From: Mycolicibacterium frederiksbergense
GTDB lineage: Bacteria; Actinomycetota; Actinomycetes; Mycobacteriales; Mycobacteriaceae
Assembly (NCBI RefSeq): GCF_012223425.1
Contig: NZ_CP038799.1
Coordinates: 3,580,249 to 3,644,248 of the forward strand
Length of the DNA stretch: 64,000 nucleotides
Reading direction: 5' to 3'
Numbering within the stretch: the stretch's first letter is position 1; each line of letters begins with the position of its first letter. Under the pieces are notes generated by a model. It was not told the DNA's origin, ran no database searches, and worked only from the letters and a program-made list of their open reading frames with translations. The position numbers and the translations under genes are program-made. This document shows positions 52,805 through 61,117 of this stretch, piece after piece.

Positions 52805-54006
52805 AGAACCTCCTGGGATGAACCGACGACAAAGCTGACGGTGGTGGCGGTACTGCCGCCGAAGTTCAGGGTGCCGAACGTCTTTGCGCCCTCCACCTGG
52901 TAGGCGCCGGCGGTATCGCTGACCTGCTTGGCGGCATCGAGCAGCATCCGGATACCGGTGGCGCCGACGGGATGCCCGCCGCCGATCAGCCCGCCGCTGG
53001 GGTTGATGGGCAGCCGGCCGCCGATCTCGATCTCACCGTTCTCGATGGCCTTCCAGGACTCGCCGGGCCCGGTCAGCCCGATGTGGTCGATCGCGAGATA
53101 CTCACTGGGAGTGAAACAGTCGTGCACTTCGAGACCGTCGAGATCGTCGAAGGTCACGTGGGCGCGGGCGAATGCGTCGAGCGCCGCACCGCGCACGTGC
53201 GGCAGCACGTACGGATCGTCGGCGGACCGGTCCAGTTTCTGCTGCAGACCCAGCCCGACCGTCCGGTGGCCCCAGCCGTCGATCCGCCCGATCGGCCGCA
53301 CACCGGGGTGATCGCGCAGGAAGTTGTCGCTCACCAGCACCACGCCGGCGCCGCCGTCGGTCATCTGGCTGCAATCGAGTCGCCGGATCCGGCCCTCCAC
53401 CACCGGATTCGACGAGGTGTCCAGCTGCCAGCCGCGGGTCTGCGCGTTCGGGTTCGCGCGGGCATTGGTGTAGTTCAGCAGGGCGATGGCATCGAGGTGC
53501 GTGTCGTCGAGGCCGTAGCGCCGGTCGTACTCGTCGGCGATCCGGCTGAACATGTACGGCCACATGAAGGTGGCATCCGCGCCCTCGTGCCCCGTCCAGG
53601 CGGCCGCGCCGAGGTAGGCGGCGGCGACATCGCCGGGGACCGTCTTCTCCAGTTCCACCCCGATGACCAGTGCGCTGTCATAGGCGCCGGAGCGCAGATC
53701 GGCGATGGCGGCCAGGGCGGCGACACTGCCGGACGCGCAGGCCGCCTCGTGCCGGGAGGCCGGGACGTTCCACAGCGCGGGTTCGACGGTGGCCGGCATC
53801 GCGCCGAGGTGACCTTGGGCGGCGAACATCTCGGCGAAGGCGTTGGCGACGTGCACGACACCGATGTCGGTGGCCGGTGTGCGCGCCGCGTCCAGGGTTT
53901 CGCGGATGACCTCGGCCGTCAGGTCGGCCAGGTCGTGGCCCTCGCGCTGCAGGTTGCGGGCGTAGTCGCTCTGGTAGCCGCCCAGGATCCACACATTGGC
54001 GCCCAT
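52801..54006 (-). CDS. Thiolase-fold protein (Rv0914c homologue)
   Basis: 401 aa, SCP-x/lipid-transfer-like thiolase. The nucleophile Cys is in HEAACASGSVAALAAIAD. The C-terminal part has HDCFTPSEYLAIDHIG and NPSGGLIGGGHPVGATG with the catalytic His. The second catalytic Cys-Gly motif of classical thiolases is not seen (LNFGGSTATT at that position), so it may do a modified Claisen or retro-Claisen step or only bind acyl-CoA. The ATG at 54006 follows TAGCGT (54019-54014, minus) by 7 nt. Confidence 0.85.
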   Translation of the reverse strand: MGANVWILGGYQSDYARNLQREGHDLADLTAEVIRETLDAARTPATDIGVVHVANAFAEMFAAQGHLGAMPATVEPALWNVPASRHEAACASGSVAALAAIADLRSGAYDSALVIGVELEKTVPGDVAAAYLGAAAWTGHEGADATFMWPYMFSRIADEYDRRYGLDDTHLDAIALLNYTNARANPNAQTRGWQLDTSSNPVVEGRIRRLDCSQMTDGGAGVVLVSDNFLRDHPGVRPIGRIDGWGHRTVGLGLQQKLDRSADDPYVLPHVRGAALDAFARAHVTFDDLDGLEVHDCFTPSEYLAIDHIGLTGPGESWKAIENGEIEIGGRLPINPSGGLIGGGHPVGATGIRMLLDAAKQVSDTAGAYQVEGAKTFGTLNFGGSTATTVSFVVGSSQEVL

Positions 54007-54013
54007 GCCCCCG

Positions 54014-54088
54014 ACGCTACTACAACTAAGAGAGTAAGTCGGGAGAACTGGCATCTCACGTTTCGGTCGCCGGCGACGTCTACACAAT
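54014..54088. promoter_or_regulatory. Divergent thiolase/sigma-factor promoters
   Basis: Minus-strand TAGCGT (54019-54014), 7 nt before the thiolase ATG. Plus-strand CACAAT (54083-54088), 6 nt before the sigma factor GTG at 54095. Both predict leaderless starts. Confidence 0.45.
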
Positions 54089-54094
54089 GTGACT

Positions 54095-54559
54095 GTGGGA
54101 CGACCGTTCGAGGACATCGTGGCCGAGTACGGCCCGATGGTGCTGCGGGTGTGCCGGGCCGTCGTCGGCCCGACCGACGCCGAGGACGCGTGGTCGGAGA
54201 CCTTCCTGTCCGCCCTGCGGGCCTACCCGGAACTCGATCCGAGCGCCAACATCGAGGCGTGGCTGGTGACCATCGCGCACCGCAGGGCCATCGACATCGG
54301 GCGCGCGGCGTCCCGGGCGCCGGCCCCGGTCGATGCCGTCCCCGATGCCGGGCACACCGATCACCACGACCTGGACCTGTGGGCGGCGCTGGCGGCGTTG
54401 CCGGACAAGCAACGCCGCACGCTGGCCTACCGCTACCTGGCGGGCCTGCCCTACGCCGAGATCGCGGATCTGCTCGGCGGGTCGACCGAGGCCGCCCGCC
54501 GTGCCGCCGCCGACGGCCTCAAGACGCTGCGCACGACCTACCTCAAGGAGGACGCATGA
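54095..54559 (+). CDS. ECF-type sigma factor coupled to ogt
   Basis: 154 aa. Region 2: DAEDAWSETFLSALRAYPEL and EAWLVTIAHRRAIDIGR (about residues 26-70). Region 4: LPDKQRRTLAYRYLAGLPYA and EIADLLGGSTEAARRAAADG. No anti-sigma gene is adjacent; the next gene, overlapping by ATGA, is an alkyltransferase, suggesting an alkylation-responsive regulon (inference). GTG 54095 is preferred over GTG 54089 because of CACAAT. Confidence 0.84.
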   Translation: MGRPFEDIVAEYGPMVLRVCRAVVGPTDAEDAWSETFLSALRAYPELDPSANIEAWLVTIAHRRAIDIGRAASRAPAPVDAVPDAGHTDHHDLDLWAALAALPDKQRRTLAYRYLAGLPYAEIADLLGGSTEAARRAAADGLKTLRTTYLKEDA

Positions 54560-55143
54560 CCGAGATCTTCGACGGCATCGACGCCGACGCCCCGACCCTG
54601 GCCCGGCTGCACCGCCGCCTGGAGCATGCGGCTCAGGACGCCGACCTGCTCGACGTGGCCTACCGCACCCTGGACACCGCCATCGGCCGGCTGCTGCTGG
54701 CGAGCACGCCGCTCGGTCTGGTGCGGGTGGCGTTCCTCTCCGGTGACGAAGACGTGCTTGCGACGCTGGCCCAGCGGATCAGCCCGCGGATCCTGCACGC
54801 CCCCGCCCGCCTCGACGATGCCGCCACCGAGATCGAGGAATACCTCGCGGGCCGGCGCACCGAGTTCGATCTTCCGCTCGATCTGCGGCTGGCCGACGGG
54901 TTCCGCCGCCAGGTGATCGAGCATCTGCGCGAGATCGGGTACGGGCACCGCGAGAGCTACGCGACCGTCGCGGCGGCGGTCGGCAGTCCCAAGGCGGTGC
55001 GGGCGGTGGGCAGCGCCTGCGCCCGCAATCCGCTGCCGCTGGTCATCCCGTGCCACCGGGTGGTGCGCACCGACGGATCGTTCGGGCAGTACGCCGGCGG
55101 AATGGCGGCCAAGGCGACGCTGTTGGAGCTGGAAGCGGCCTGA
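54556..55143 (+). CDS. ogt: O6-methylguanine-DNA methyltransferase
   Basis: 195 aa. Suicide repair enzyme moving the alkyl group from O6-guanine to its own Cys166 in LVIPCHRVVRTDGSFGQYAG. The N-terminal ribonuclease-like domain starts about residue 35 (YRTLDTAIGRLLLASTPLG), and the DNA-binding HTH is RESYATVAAAVGSPKAVRAV. An N-terminal extension of about 30 residues is longer than usual. It is likely a second ogt-type gene, since M. tuberculosis ogt lies elsewhere. Confidence 0.9.
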   Translation: MTEIFDGIDADAPTLARLHRRLEHAAQDADLLDVAYRTLDTAIGRLLLASTPLGLVRVAFLSGDEDVLATLAQRISPRILHAPARLDDAATEIEEYLAGRRTEFDLPLDLRLADGFRRQVIEHLREIGYGHRESYATVAAAVGSPKAVRAVGSACARNPLPLVIPCHRVVRTDGSFGQYAGGMAAKATLLELEAA

Positions 55144-55186
55144 CCCGGAGCGGGTACGCTGAGGTACCAATTCTTCGAGAGGTGAG

Positions 55187-56404
55187 GTGCGGGTGAGGCT
55201 GGCCAGAGCAAGTGCAGTGCGCCTCGGTCTGCTCGCCCTCGGCCTGTTCGTCGTCGCCACCAACGCCTTCGTCATCGCCGGCGTGCTGCCCCAGATCGCC
55301 CACACGTTGGGCGTCGGCCCCGGCACCATCGGCTACTCCATCTCGGTCTATGCCATCGTCGTCGCTGTCGCGTCGCCGCTGGTGTCGGTCACCTGCGGCC
55401 GGGTCCGTCCGGAACGCGTGATGGCCGCCGGGCTGGCCCTGATCGCCGCCGGCACCTTCCTGGCCGCGGCAGCGGACACCTTCACCGTCTTCACCGCGGG
55501 ACGGGTCATCGCGGCCCTCGGTGGTGCGGCGCTGGTGCCCTCGGCGATCGGCGCCGCGCCGGTGATGGTGGCGCTGTCCCAGCGCGGCCGGGCCATCGCG
55601 CTGGTCGGTATGGGCTTCACCCTGGCCATGGCGATCGGCTCCCCGATCGGCACCGCGCTGGCCGATATCGGCGGTTGGCGGCTCCCGCTGTCGGTGCTGG
55701 CCGGCCTGGCCGCGCTGCTGGTCCCGGCCCTGCTGCTGGTGGTGCGCGATGTCCCGCGCAGCCCGGCGGTGGACCTGCGGTCGCGCGCCGTCGTCCTGCG
55801 CGACCCGCGCATCGTGTTCGCGATCGTCGCGTCGTTGCTGATGACGCTGGCGTTCAACATGGTCTACATCTTCAGCGCGGTGATCACCCACGACGCCACC
55901 GGCGGCGACCACAAACGGCTGGCGATCCTGTTGCTCGCCTACGGGGTGGCCGGCGTCATCGGCAACATCGTGGGTGGACGCCTGGCCGACCGCATCGGCA
56001 GCCGTCGCACCCTGCAGATCGTGCTGGCGGCCCAGGCCGTCGCCTTCGTCGCGCTCATCGCGGCGCACGGATCGATGGTGGCGACCGCCCTGGTGTTCAC
56101 GCTGTCCGGGATCGCCGGGTTCGCCGCCTCGGTGGCCATCCAGTACCGGCTCGCGCTCATCGATTCGCGCTACGCCACCACTGCACTCGCGTGGTACTCG
56201 ACGGCGATGTACGTCGGCATCTCGATCGCCCCGCTGATCGGCGCCGCGGCACTGCCGTACGGACCGCCCGTGCTGCTGGCCGCCGCGGCGGTGTCCATCC
56301 TGGTCGCGGTAGTTGCGTCGGAGATCAGTCACGCGAGGCGACGTGGCTACGATGGGGTAGCCCGGGACCAGGATCTGGTCGGCGCGTCCTCGACGCGCAG
56401 CTAA
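55187..56404 (+). CDS. MFS transporter, DHA1 family
   Basis: 405 aa, twelve TM segments. FVVATNAFVIAGVLPQIA in TM1, the RVRPERVMAAGLAL loop motif and AMAIGSPIGTALADIGGWRL in TM5 fit arabinose-efflux/drug exporters (AraJ/Cmx-like). GTG 55187 and GTG 55193 are both possible with the GAGAGGTGAGG leader. No regulator adjacent. Confidence 0.85.
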   Translation: MRVRLARASAVRLGLLALGLFVVATNAFVIAGVLPQIAHTLGVGPGTIGYSISVYAIVVAVASPLVSVTCGRVRPERVMAAGLALIAAGTFLAAAADTFTVFTAGRVIAALGGAALVPSAIGAAPVMVALSQRGRAIALVGMGFTLAMAIGSPIGTALADIGGWRLPLSVLAGLAALLVPALLLVVRDVPRSPAVDLRSRAVVLRDPRIVFAIVASLLMTLAFNMVYIFSAVITHDATGGDHKRLAILLLAYGVAGVIGNIVGGRLADRIGSRRTLQIVLAAQAVAFVALIAAHGSMVATALVFTLSGIAGFAASVAIQYRLALIDSRYATTALAWYSTAMYVGISIAPLIGAAALPYGPPVLLAAAAVSILVAVVASEISHARRRGYDGVARDQDLVGASSTRS

Positions 56405-56431
56405 ATCCGGGTGCGCGAAGACGGAGGAACG

Positions 56432-56794
56432 ATGAACAGCCAGCCAGCTGCGGCCAGCGGCGATATCCAGCAGAGCAGTGTCGGCGATATCAGTGTGGTG
56501 TCGGTGGCCGGGACAGTGGACATGATCACCGCGCCCAAGCTGGAAGCTGCGATCAAGTCTGCGGCCGCCGCGGCACCGGCGGCGGTGGTGGTGGATTTCA
56601 CCGCGGTCGAGTTCCTGGCGTCGGCCGGCATGGGGGTGCTCGTCTCCGCGCACGGTGACCTCGCACCTGCTGTGAAACTCGTTGTCGTCGCGGACGGTCC
56701 GGCCACCAGCAGGCCGCTGAAATTGGTGGGCATCGCCGACGTCGTCGAACTCCACGCGACACTCGATGAGGCACTCGCCGCTCTGCAGAGTTAG
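56432..56794 (+). CDS. STAS-domain anti-sigma factor antagonist
   Basis: 120 aa. ISVVSVAGTVDMITAPKLEA and VVVDFTAVEFLASAGMGVLV carry the phosphorylatable Ser64 typical of SpoIIAA/RsbV proteins. When dephosphorylated it would bind the anti-sigma kinase. ATG 56432 is preceded by GGAGG (56423-56427). It is followed 32 bp later by the kinase gene. Confidence 0.88.
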   Translation: MNSQPAAASGDIQQSSVGDISVVSVAGTVDMITAPKLEAAIKSAAAAAPAAVVVDFTAVEFLASAGMGVLVSAHGDLAPAVKLVVVADGPATSRPLKLVGIADVVELHATLDEALAALQS

Positions 56795-56826
56795 AAAAAG
56801 CTGCAAACGGGTAGCCACCGGTCGAC

Positions 56827-57273
56827 ATGACAGAGCAAGGCGATTCCGCATCCTTCGCGAAGATCGGCGTGATCGCCGGCCCCGAGCTCGCGGCTCAGAT
56901 CCGGCAGGAGCTTGCCGCATGGCTGCGCCAGAACTTGCTCCTGGATCCCGAGAAATCCAGTGATGTGCTGCTGGCGGTGTACGAGGCGTTGGCCAACGCG
57001 GCCGAGTTCGCCTATGTCGGTGCCCCGCAACCCGGTCCGATGCATGTGCGTGCCGACTATGACGACACCGCCGCCGTGCTGACCGTGACGGTGACCGACG
57101 AGGGGCACTGGCGAACCAACGACAACGACATCAACGACGTGGCCCGGGGGCGCGGCATCCCGTTGATGCACGCGCTGGCCGACCGCGCCGATATCGATGC
57201 CACTGCGGACGGCACCGAGGTCCGCCTGCAGTGGGACCACATTGCTCAGAACTGCGGCAGCCGAACCACCTGA
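56827..57273 (+). CDS. RsbW-like anti-sigma serine kinase
   Basis: 148 aa GHKL ATPase: N-box LLAVYEALANAAEFAY, G1-type VTVTDEGHWR and G2-type ARGRGIPLMHALAD. It would bind and inhibit a sigma factor and phosphorylate the adjacent STAS protein. No SigF-type gene lies in this window, so the sigma partner is elsewhere or the output is another target. The 3' end overlaps the convergent receiver gene by 28 bp. Confidence 0.85.
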   Translation: MTEQGDSASFAKIGVIAGPELAAQIRQELAAWLRQNLLLDPEKSSDVLLAVYEALANAAEFAYVGAPQPGPMHVRADYDDTAAVLTVTVTDEGHWRTNDNDINDVARGRGIPLMHALADRADIDATADGTEVRLQWDHIAQNCGSRTT

Positions 57274-57689
57274 ACGAAGAACTCGTCGATCTGGCGCACC
57301 GCGCTCATGAACTGATCGAGGTCCACCGGCTTGGTCACGTAGGCGTTCGCGTGCAACTTGTAGCTGCGCAGGATGTCCTCTTCGGCCGACGACGTGGTGA
57401 GCACCACGATGGGGATGAGGCTCAGGTTGTCGTCGGATTTGATCTGCTCCAGCAGTTGCCTGCCGTCGTACTTGGGCAGGTTCAGGTCCAGCAGGATCAG
57501 GTCGGGCCGTGGTGCGTCGGCGAACTTGCCCCGCCGGTACAGAAAGTCCAGCCCCTCTTCGCCGTCGTGGGCGACATGCAGATTGTTCTTGATCTTGTTG
57601 TGCTCGAACGCTTCCCGGGTGATCAATTCATCACCGGGATCGTCCTCGACGAGCAGGATGTCGATGGCTCGGGTCTCGGGATAGCTCAC
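57246..57689 (-). CDS. Single-domain response regulator
   Basis: 147 aa stand-alone receiver: ILLVEDDPGDELITREAFEH, phospho-acceptor Asp in LILLDLNLPKYDG, Thr/Ser in VVLTTSSAEED and Lys in AYVTKPVDLDQF. It resembles the Rcp1-type receivers that pair with phytochrome-like kinases. GTG 57689 follows AAGGAA and overlaps the kinase stop (GTGA), so the kinase is its likely donor. Confidence 0.88.
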   Translation of the reverse strand: MSYPETRAIDILLVEDDPGDELITREAFEHNKIKNNLHVAHDGEEGLDFLYRRGKFADAPRPDLILLDLNLPKYDGRQLLEQIKSDDNLSLIPIVVLTTSSAEEDILRSYKLHANAYVTKPVDLDQFMSAVRQIDEFFVQVVRLPQF

Positions 57690-59254
57690 GGGGTTCCTTC
57701 CAGCTGAGGTTGCGGCGCCAGATCGGGCGCGGTGGTCGGGGTGATGGGCAGCGTGAATGTGAACCGCGTCCCGTCGGTGTAGGAGGTGTCGATCCAGATC
57801 GTCCCGCCGTGGTGCTCGACGATCTTCTTGCACAACGCCAGGCCGATCCCGGTACCGGTGTAGGCATCGCGGCCGTGCAGCCGCTGGAAGATGACGAAGA
57901 CCTTGTCGACGAACTCCTCGGCGATGCCGATCCCGTTGTCGGTGACGGTGAACAGGTATTTCTCGGCGTCTTCGCCAGTGCCCTCCTCGCACTCGATCAC
58001 GATCCGCGGCGCCGCATCCTCGCGATGGAACTTCACCGCATTGCCGATCAGGTTCTGCCACACCATCGCCAGCAGGGTGGGGTCGCCGTCGATGGTGGGC
58101 AGCGGTGTGTCGGGCAGCACGATCTGCGCGCCGGTCTCGTCGATGGTGGTGGTCAGATTGCTCAGGGCCGCGGTGACCACCGAGTTGAGGTCCACCTCGG
58201 TGTTCGTCGCGTTGAGCCGGCCGACGCGGGAGAAGGTGAGCAGGTCGTTGATCAGCACCTGCATCCGCTTGGCGCCGTCCACGGCGAAGCCGATGTACTC
58301 GATACCGCGCTCGTCGAGCTTGTCGCCGTAGCGTCTTTCCAGGAGCTGGCAGAACGACGCGACCTTGCGCAGCGGTTCCTGCAGATCGTGCGAGGCGACG
58401 TAGGCGAACTGTTCGAGTTCGGCGTTGGACCGCCGCAATTCGTCGGCCTGCTCATCGAGGGCGGCGCGCGCGGCGCGGGAGGTCTCGAGCTCGTCCACGA
58501 TGCGCTGGCGCATGTCCTCGACGTCGGCGCTGATGGCCCGGATGTCGCGGGGGCCGCGCGGGATGATGCGTTCACCGAAGTTGCCCTCGGTGATGCGCCG
58601 GCAGGCCGCGGCCAGCGCGGACAACGGCCGGGTGACGGCGTTGCGCATCACCACCGCCAGCAGTATCGCGGTGGTCACGAACGTCAGGATCATCGCGATC
58701 ATCACCGCGTCGCGCCAGCCGCGGATCTCGTCGAGATGTGCCAGGCCGGTGGCCCGGGCCTCGCTGAGGTGATCGTTCTGGACCGTGAACAACGCGCGGA
58801 GCCGGTCGAAGAGCGCCTTGCCCTCGTCGATGCTCGCATCCGCGGCCGGCTGCCCTGGCGTGGCGGTCGCGATCAGCTGATCCGCGTACTCGGCGCGCCA
58901 GGTATCGGCGGCAGCCTCGATGTTGTCGAGGTCGACGAGGAGCTCTTCGTTGCCCGCGATGGACCGCCGGATCTGTTCGGCGGCATCGGTTTCGGCGGTG
59001 CGCCCGTCCTTGTACGGGTCGAGGAACCGGGGGTCGCCGGTGATCTGGTAGCCGCGGACCGCGGTCTCCTGATCGCGCAACGCCGCCTGGAGTTGGTAAG
59101 CCGCGATCCGGGCCGGCTGGATGCCGTCCCGCAGCTGATTGGACACCTTGTCGGCCTGACCCACCAAAATGGTGGCGGCTATCGAGCAGGCCAGCACCGC
59201 CGTTCCGATGACGGCGAGCACCAGGTTCTGCCAGCCCTGCACGGTGAGTTTCAT
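57686..59254 (-). CDS. CHASE3-HAMP sensor histidine kinase
   Basis: 522 aa. TM1 about residues 11-31, CHASE3 sensor (RDQETAVRGYQITGDPRFLD, about 35-170), TM2 about 183-203, HAMP, coiled coil, then HisKA with His289 (ASHDLQEPLRKV) and an ATPase domain (NLIGNAVKFHR, DNGIGIAEEF, GTGIGLALC). Phytochrome-type catalytic core. It starts 2 nt after the phosphatase stop. The signal is unknown. Confidence 0.9.
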   Translation of the reverse strand: MKLTVQGWQNLVLAVIGTAVLACSIAATILVGQADKVSNQLRDGIQPARIAAYQLQAALRDQETAVRGYQITGDPRFLDPYKDGRTAETDAAEQIRRSIAGNEELLVDLDNIEAAADTWRAEYADQLIATATPGQPAADASIDEGKALFDRLRALFTVQNDHLSEARATGLAHLDEIRGWRDAVMIAMILTFVTTAILLAVVMRNAVTRPLSALAAACRRITEGNFGERIIPRGPRDIRAISADVEDMRQRIVDELETSRAARAALDEQADELRRSNAELEQFAYVASHDLQEPLRKVASFCQLLERRYGDKLDERGIEYIGFAVDGAKRMQVLINDLLTFSRVGRLNATNTEVDLNSVVTAALSNLTTTIDETGAQIVLPDTPLPTIDGDPTLLAMVWQNLIGNAVKFHREDAAPRIVIECEEGTGEDAEKYLFTVTDNGIGIAEEFVDKVFVIFQRLHGRDAYTGTGIGLALCKKIVEHHGGTIWIDTSYTDGTRFTFTLPITPTTAPDLAPQPQLEGTP

Positions 59255-59256
59255 GG

Positions 59257-60531
59257 TCAGGATCGTTCCACTCTGATCACGGCGATGTCGTCGGTGAGCC
59301 CGCCGTGCAACTGAGCCCGCGACTCGGCGGCCTCGATGAGCGCTTCGACGAAATCGGCGCCGGGCAACTGAGCCAGCGAGCGGGCCATGGTCAGCAGCCC
59401 TTCTTCACCGAGCCGCTCGTCGCCGCGGCCCGAGTGACCCTCGAACAGCCCGTCGGTGAGCAGCAACAGTCCGTGCCCCGGGGGGAGTTCGTAATGTTCG
59501 ACCGGCCACTCTCGGGCGCCCAGACCCAGTGCGGCGCCCGGGCGGGGCTCCACCCAGTCCACTGTGCCGCCGCCCTGCAGGAGCATGCCGGGGTGGCCGG
59601 CGCGCACCGCGGTGAAGTGGCCGGTATCGGGTTCGAGGGCCAAACTGAGCAGGGTCGCAAAGGTGCCGGAGCTCGTACGTTCGGTGGTCAGGATCCGGTC
59701 GAGTTCCCGCATCCGTTCGTTGCCGCGCAGGCCGGCGAAGGTCAGCGCCCGCCACCCGATGCGCAGGGCCACGCCGAGGGCCGCCTCGTCGGGACCGTGC
59801 CCGGCAACATCGCCGATCATCACGTGCACGGTGCGGTTGTCGGTCTGCACGACATCGAAGAAGTCCCCGCCGAGCAGCGCGTCCTGACGGCTGGGGCGCG
59901 AGCGCGTGACGATATGGACACCCGGTGTGTCCAGCAGCACCGGCGAGGGCAGCAGACCACGTTCCAGCCGGGCGTTCTCCAACGCTCGCAACCGGGTCGA
60001 ATGCAGGTCGACGGTGGCCAGCTCGGCGCGCTTGCGTTCGATGGCGTACAGCACGGCGCGGCGCAGGGTGTCGGGCTCCACCCGGCCCTTGACCAGGTAA
60101 TCCTGTGCTCCCGAGGACACCGCGGACACCCCGAAGGGCTCATCGTTGTAGCCGGTCAACACGATGATCGGGATGGTGTTGTCGAGGCCGCCGAGCCGGT
60201 GCACGGCATCCATGCCGGTGGAATCGGGCAGGTTCAGATCGAGCAGGATGCAGTCCGGGCGCTGTTCGGTGAGGGAGCGGGCGGCTTCGGAGACCGTCTG
60301 GGACCAGACGAAGTCGAACTCACCGTCCGCATCGGCGATGAGTTCCTCGACCAGCAATGCGTCCGCTCGATCATCCTCGACCAGGAGCAGTGAGAGCCGC
60401 CGCCCAGCGGCCGCCGTGGCTACGATCGGGCCGGGTGAGGGTAGCGGGGTCTGCGGTGCGCGCATGGAACGATCAAGTCCTCCACCTGGGGTGTTCACCC
60501 CGGTCGCGCTGTGCATAGGTATTGACGTCAA
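59257..60531 (-). CDS. Receiver-PP2C phosphatase (RsbU/RsbP-like)
   Basis: 424 aa by the longest start; ATG 60465 (402 aa) is also plausible. Receiver (LSLLLVEDDRADALLVEEL, Asp in CILLDLNLPD, Lys in DYLVKGR), short coiled linker, then a PPM phosphatase with metal Asp residues in LLGGDFFDVV, IGDVAGHGPDEAA, LLLLTDGLFEG and GGLTDDIAVIRV. It would dephosphorylate the STAS antagonist when its receiver is phosphorylated by the adjacent kinase, which links two-component input to sigma-factor partner switching (inference). Confidence 0.88.
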   Translation of the reverse strand: MTSIPMHSATGVNTPGGGLDRSMRAPQTPLPSPGPIVATAAAGRRLSLLLVEDDRADALLVEELIADADGEFDFVWSQTVSEAARSLTEQRPDCILLDLNLPDSTGMDAVHRLGGLDNTIPIIVLTGYNDEPFGVSAVSSGAQDYLVKGRVEPDTLRRAVLYAIERKRAELATVDLHSTRLRALENARLERGLLPSPVLLDTPGVHIVTRSRPSRQDALLGGDFFDVVQTDNRTVHVMIGDVAGHGPDEAALGVALRIGWRALTFAGLRGNERMRELDRILTTERTSSGTFATLLSLALEPDTGHFTAVRAGHPGMLLQGGGTVDWVEPRPGAALGLGAREWPVEHYELPPGHGLLLLTDGLFEGHSGRGDERLGEEGLLTMARSLAQLPGADFVEALIEAAESRAQLHGGLTDDIAVIRVERS

Positions 60532-60664
60532 CGTCTACGACCTTACCCAGAGACCTGATCTTGGACGGCGGCGTACCGACGATTGTCGCGCAGCGGCCGA
60601 TGTTGTCACAATCCGGCGCCCAGCCGAGTCATATGTGTGAATGCCCCGCCGAGAAAGGAAAACC

Positions 60665-61117
60665 ATGCTCCCGCAGGTCAACATCAGTAAGCAGTTCTCT
60701 GGTCCGTACGAGGCCTTCGCGGCGTTCGACGCCCAGGTGAAGGAGGCCACGCAGGCGGCGGGGTTGTCCGCGCTGTTGGTCGAACTGGTCAAACTGCGGG
60801 TGTCGCAGATCAACGGCTGCGCCTTCTGTCTGCGGATGCATACGCGCGATGCCATCGCCGCAGGAGAGTCCGCGGACCGGCTTGCGGTGCTGCCGGCCTG
60901 GTGGGAATCGCAGTACTTCGACGAGCAGGAGCGGGCCGCGCTCACCCTGGCCGAACGGAACACCCGGATCGCCGACGAGCACACGGCCGCCGCGCCGAGT
61001 GTCGATATCGAGGCGGCGTTGTCCACCCAGCAGATCGCCGCCGTCGCCTGGCTGGCCGTCGAGATGAACGGCTGGAATCGCATCGCCATCGCCAGCCACT
61101 ATCCCGTCGGGCCCTGA
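60665..61117 (+). CDS. AhpD-like carboxymuconolactone decarboxylase family protein
   Basis: 150 aa. The redox pair is CAFCLRMH within LVKLRVSQINGCAFC, followed by the conserved HTRDA helix. Members are peroxidase adaptors or small alkylhydroperoxidases. ATG 60665 follows AAAGGA. The 3' end overlaps the convergent MFS gene by 19 bp. Confidence 0.86.
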   Translation: MLPQVNISKQFSGPYEAFAAFDAQVKEATQAAGLSALLVELVKLRVSQINGCAFCLRMHTRDAIAAGESADRLAVLPAWWESQYFDEQERAALTLAERNTRIADEHTAAAPSVDIEAALSTQQIAAVAWLAVEMNGWNRIAIASHYPVGP

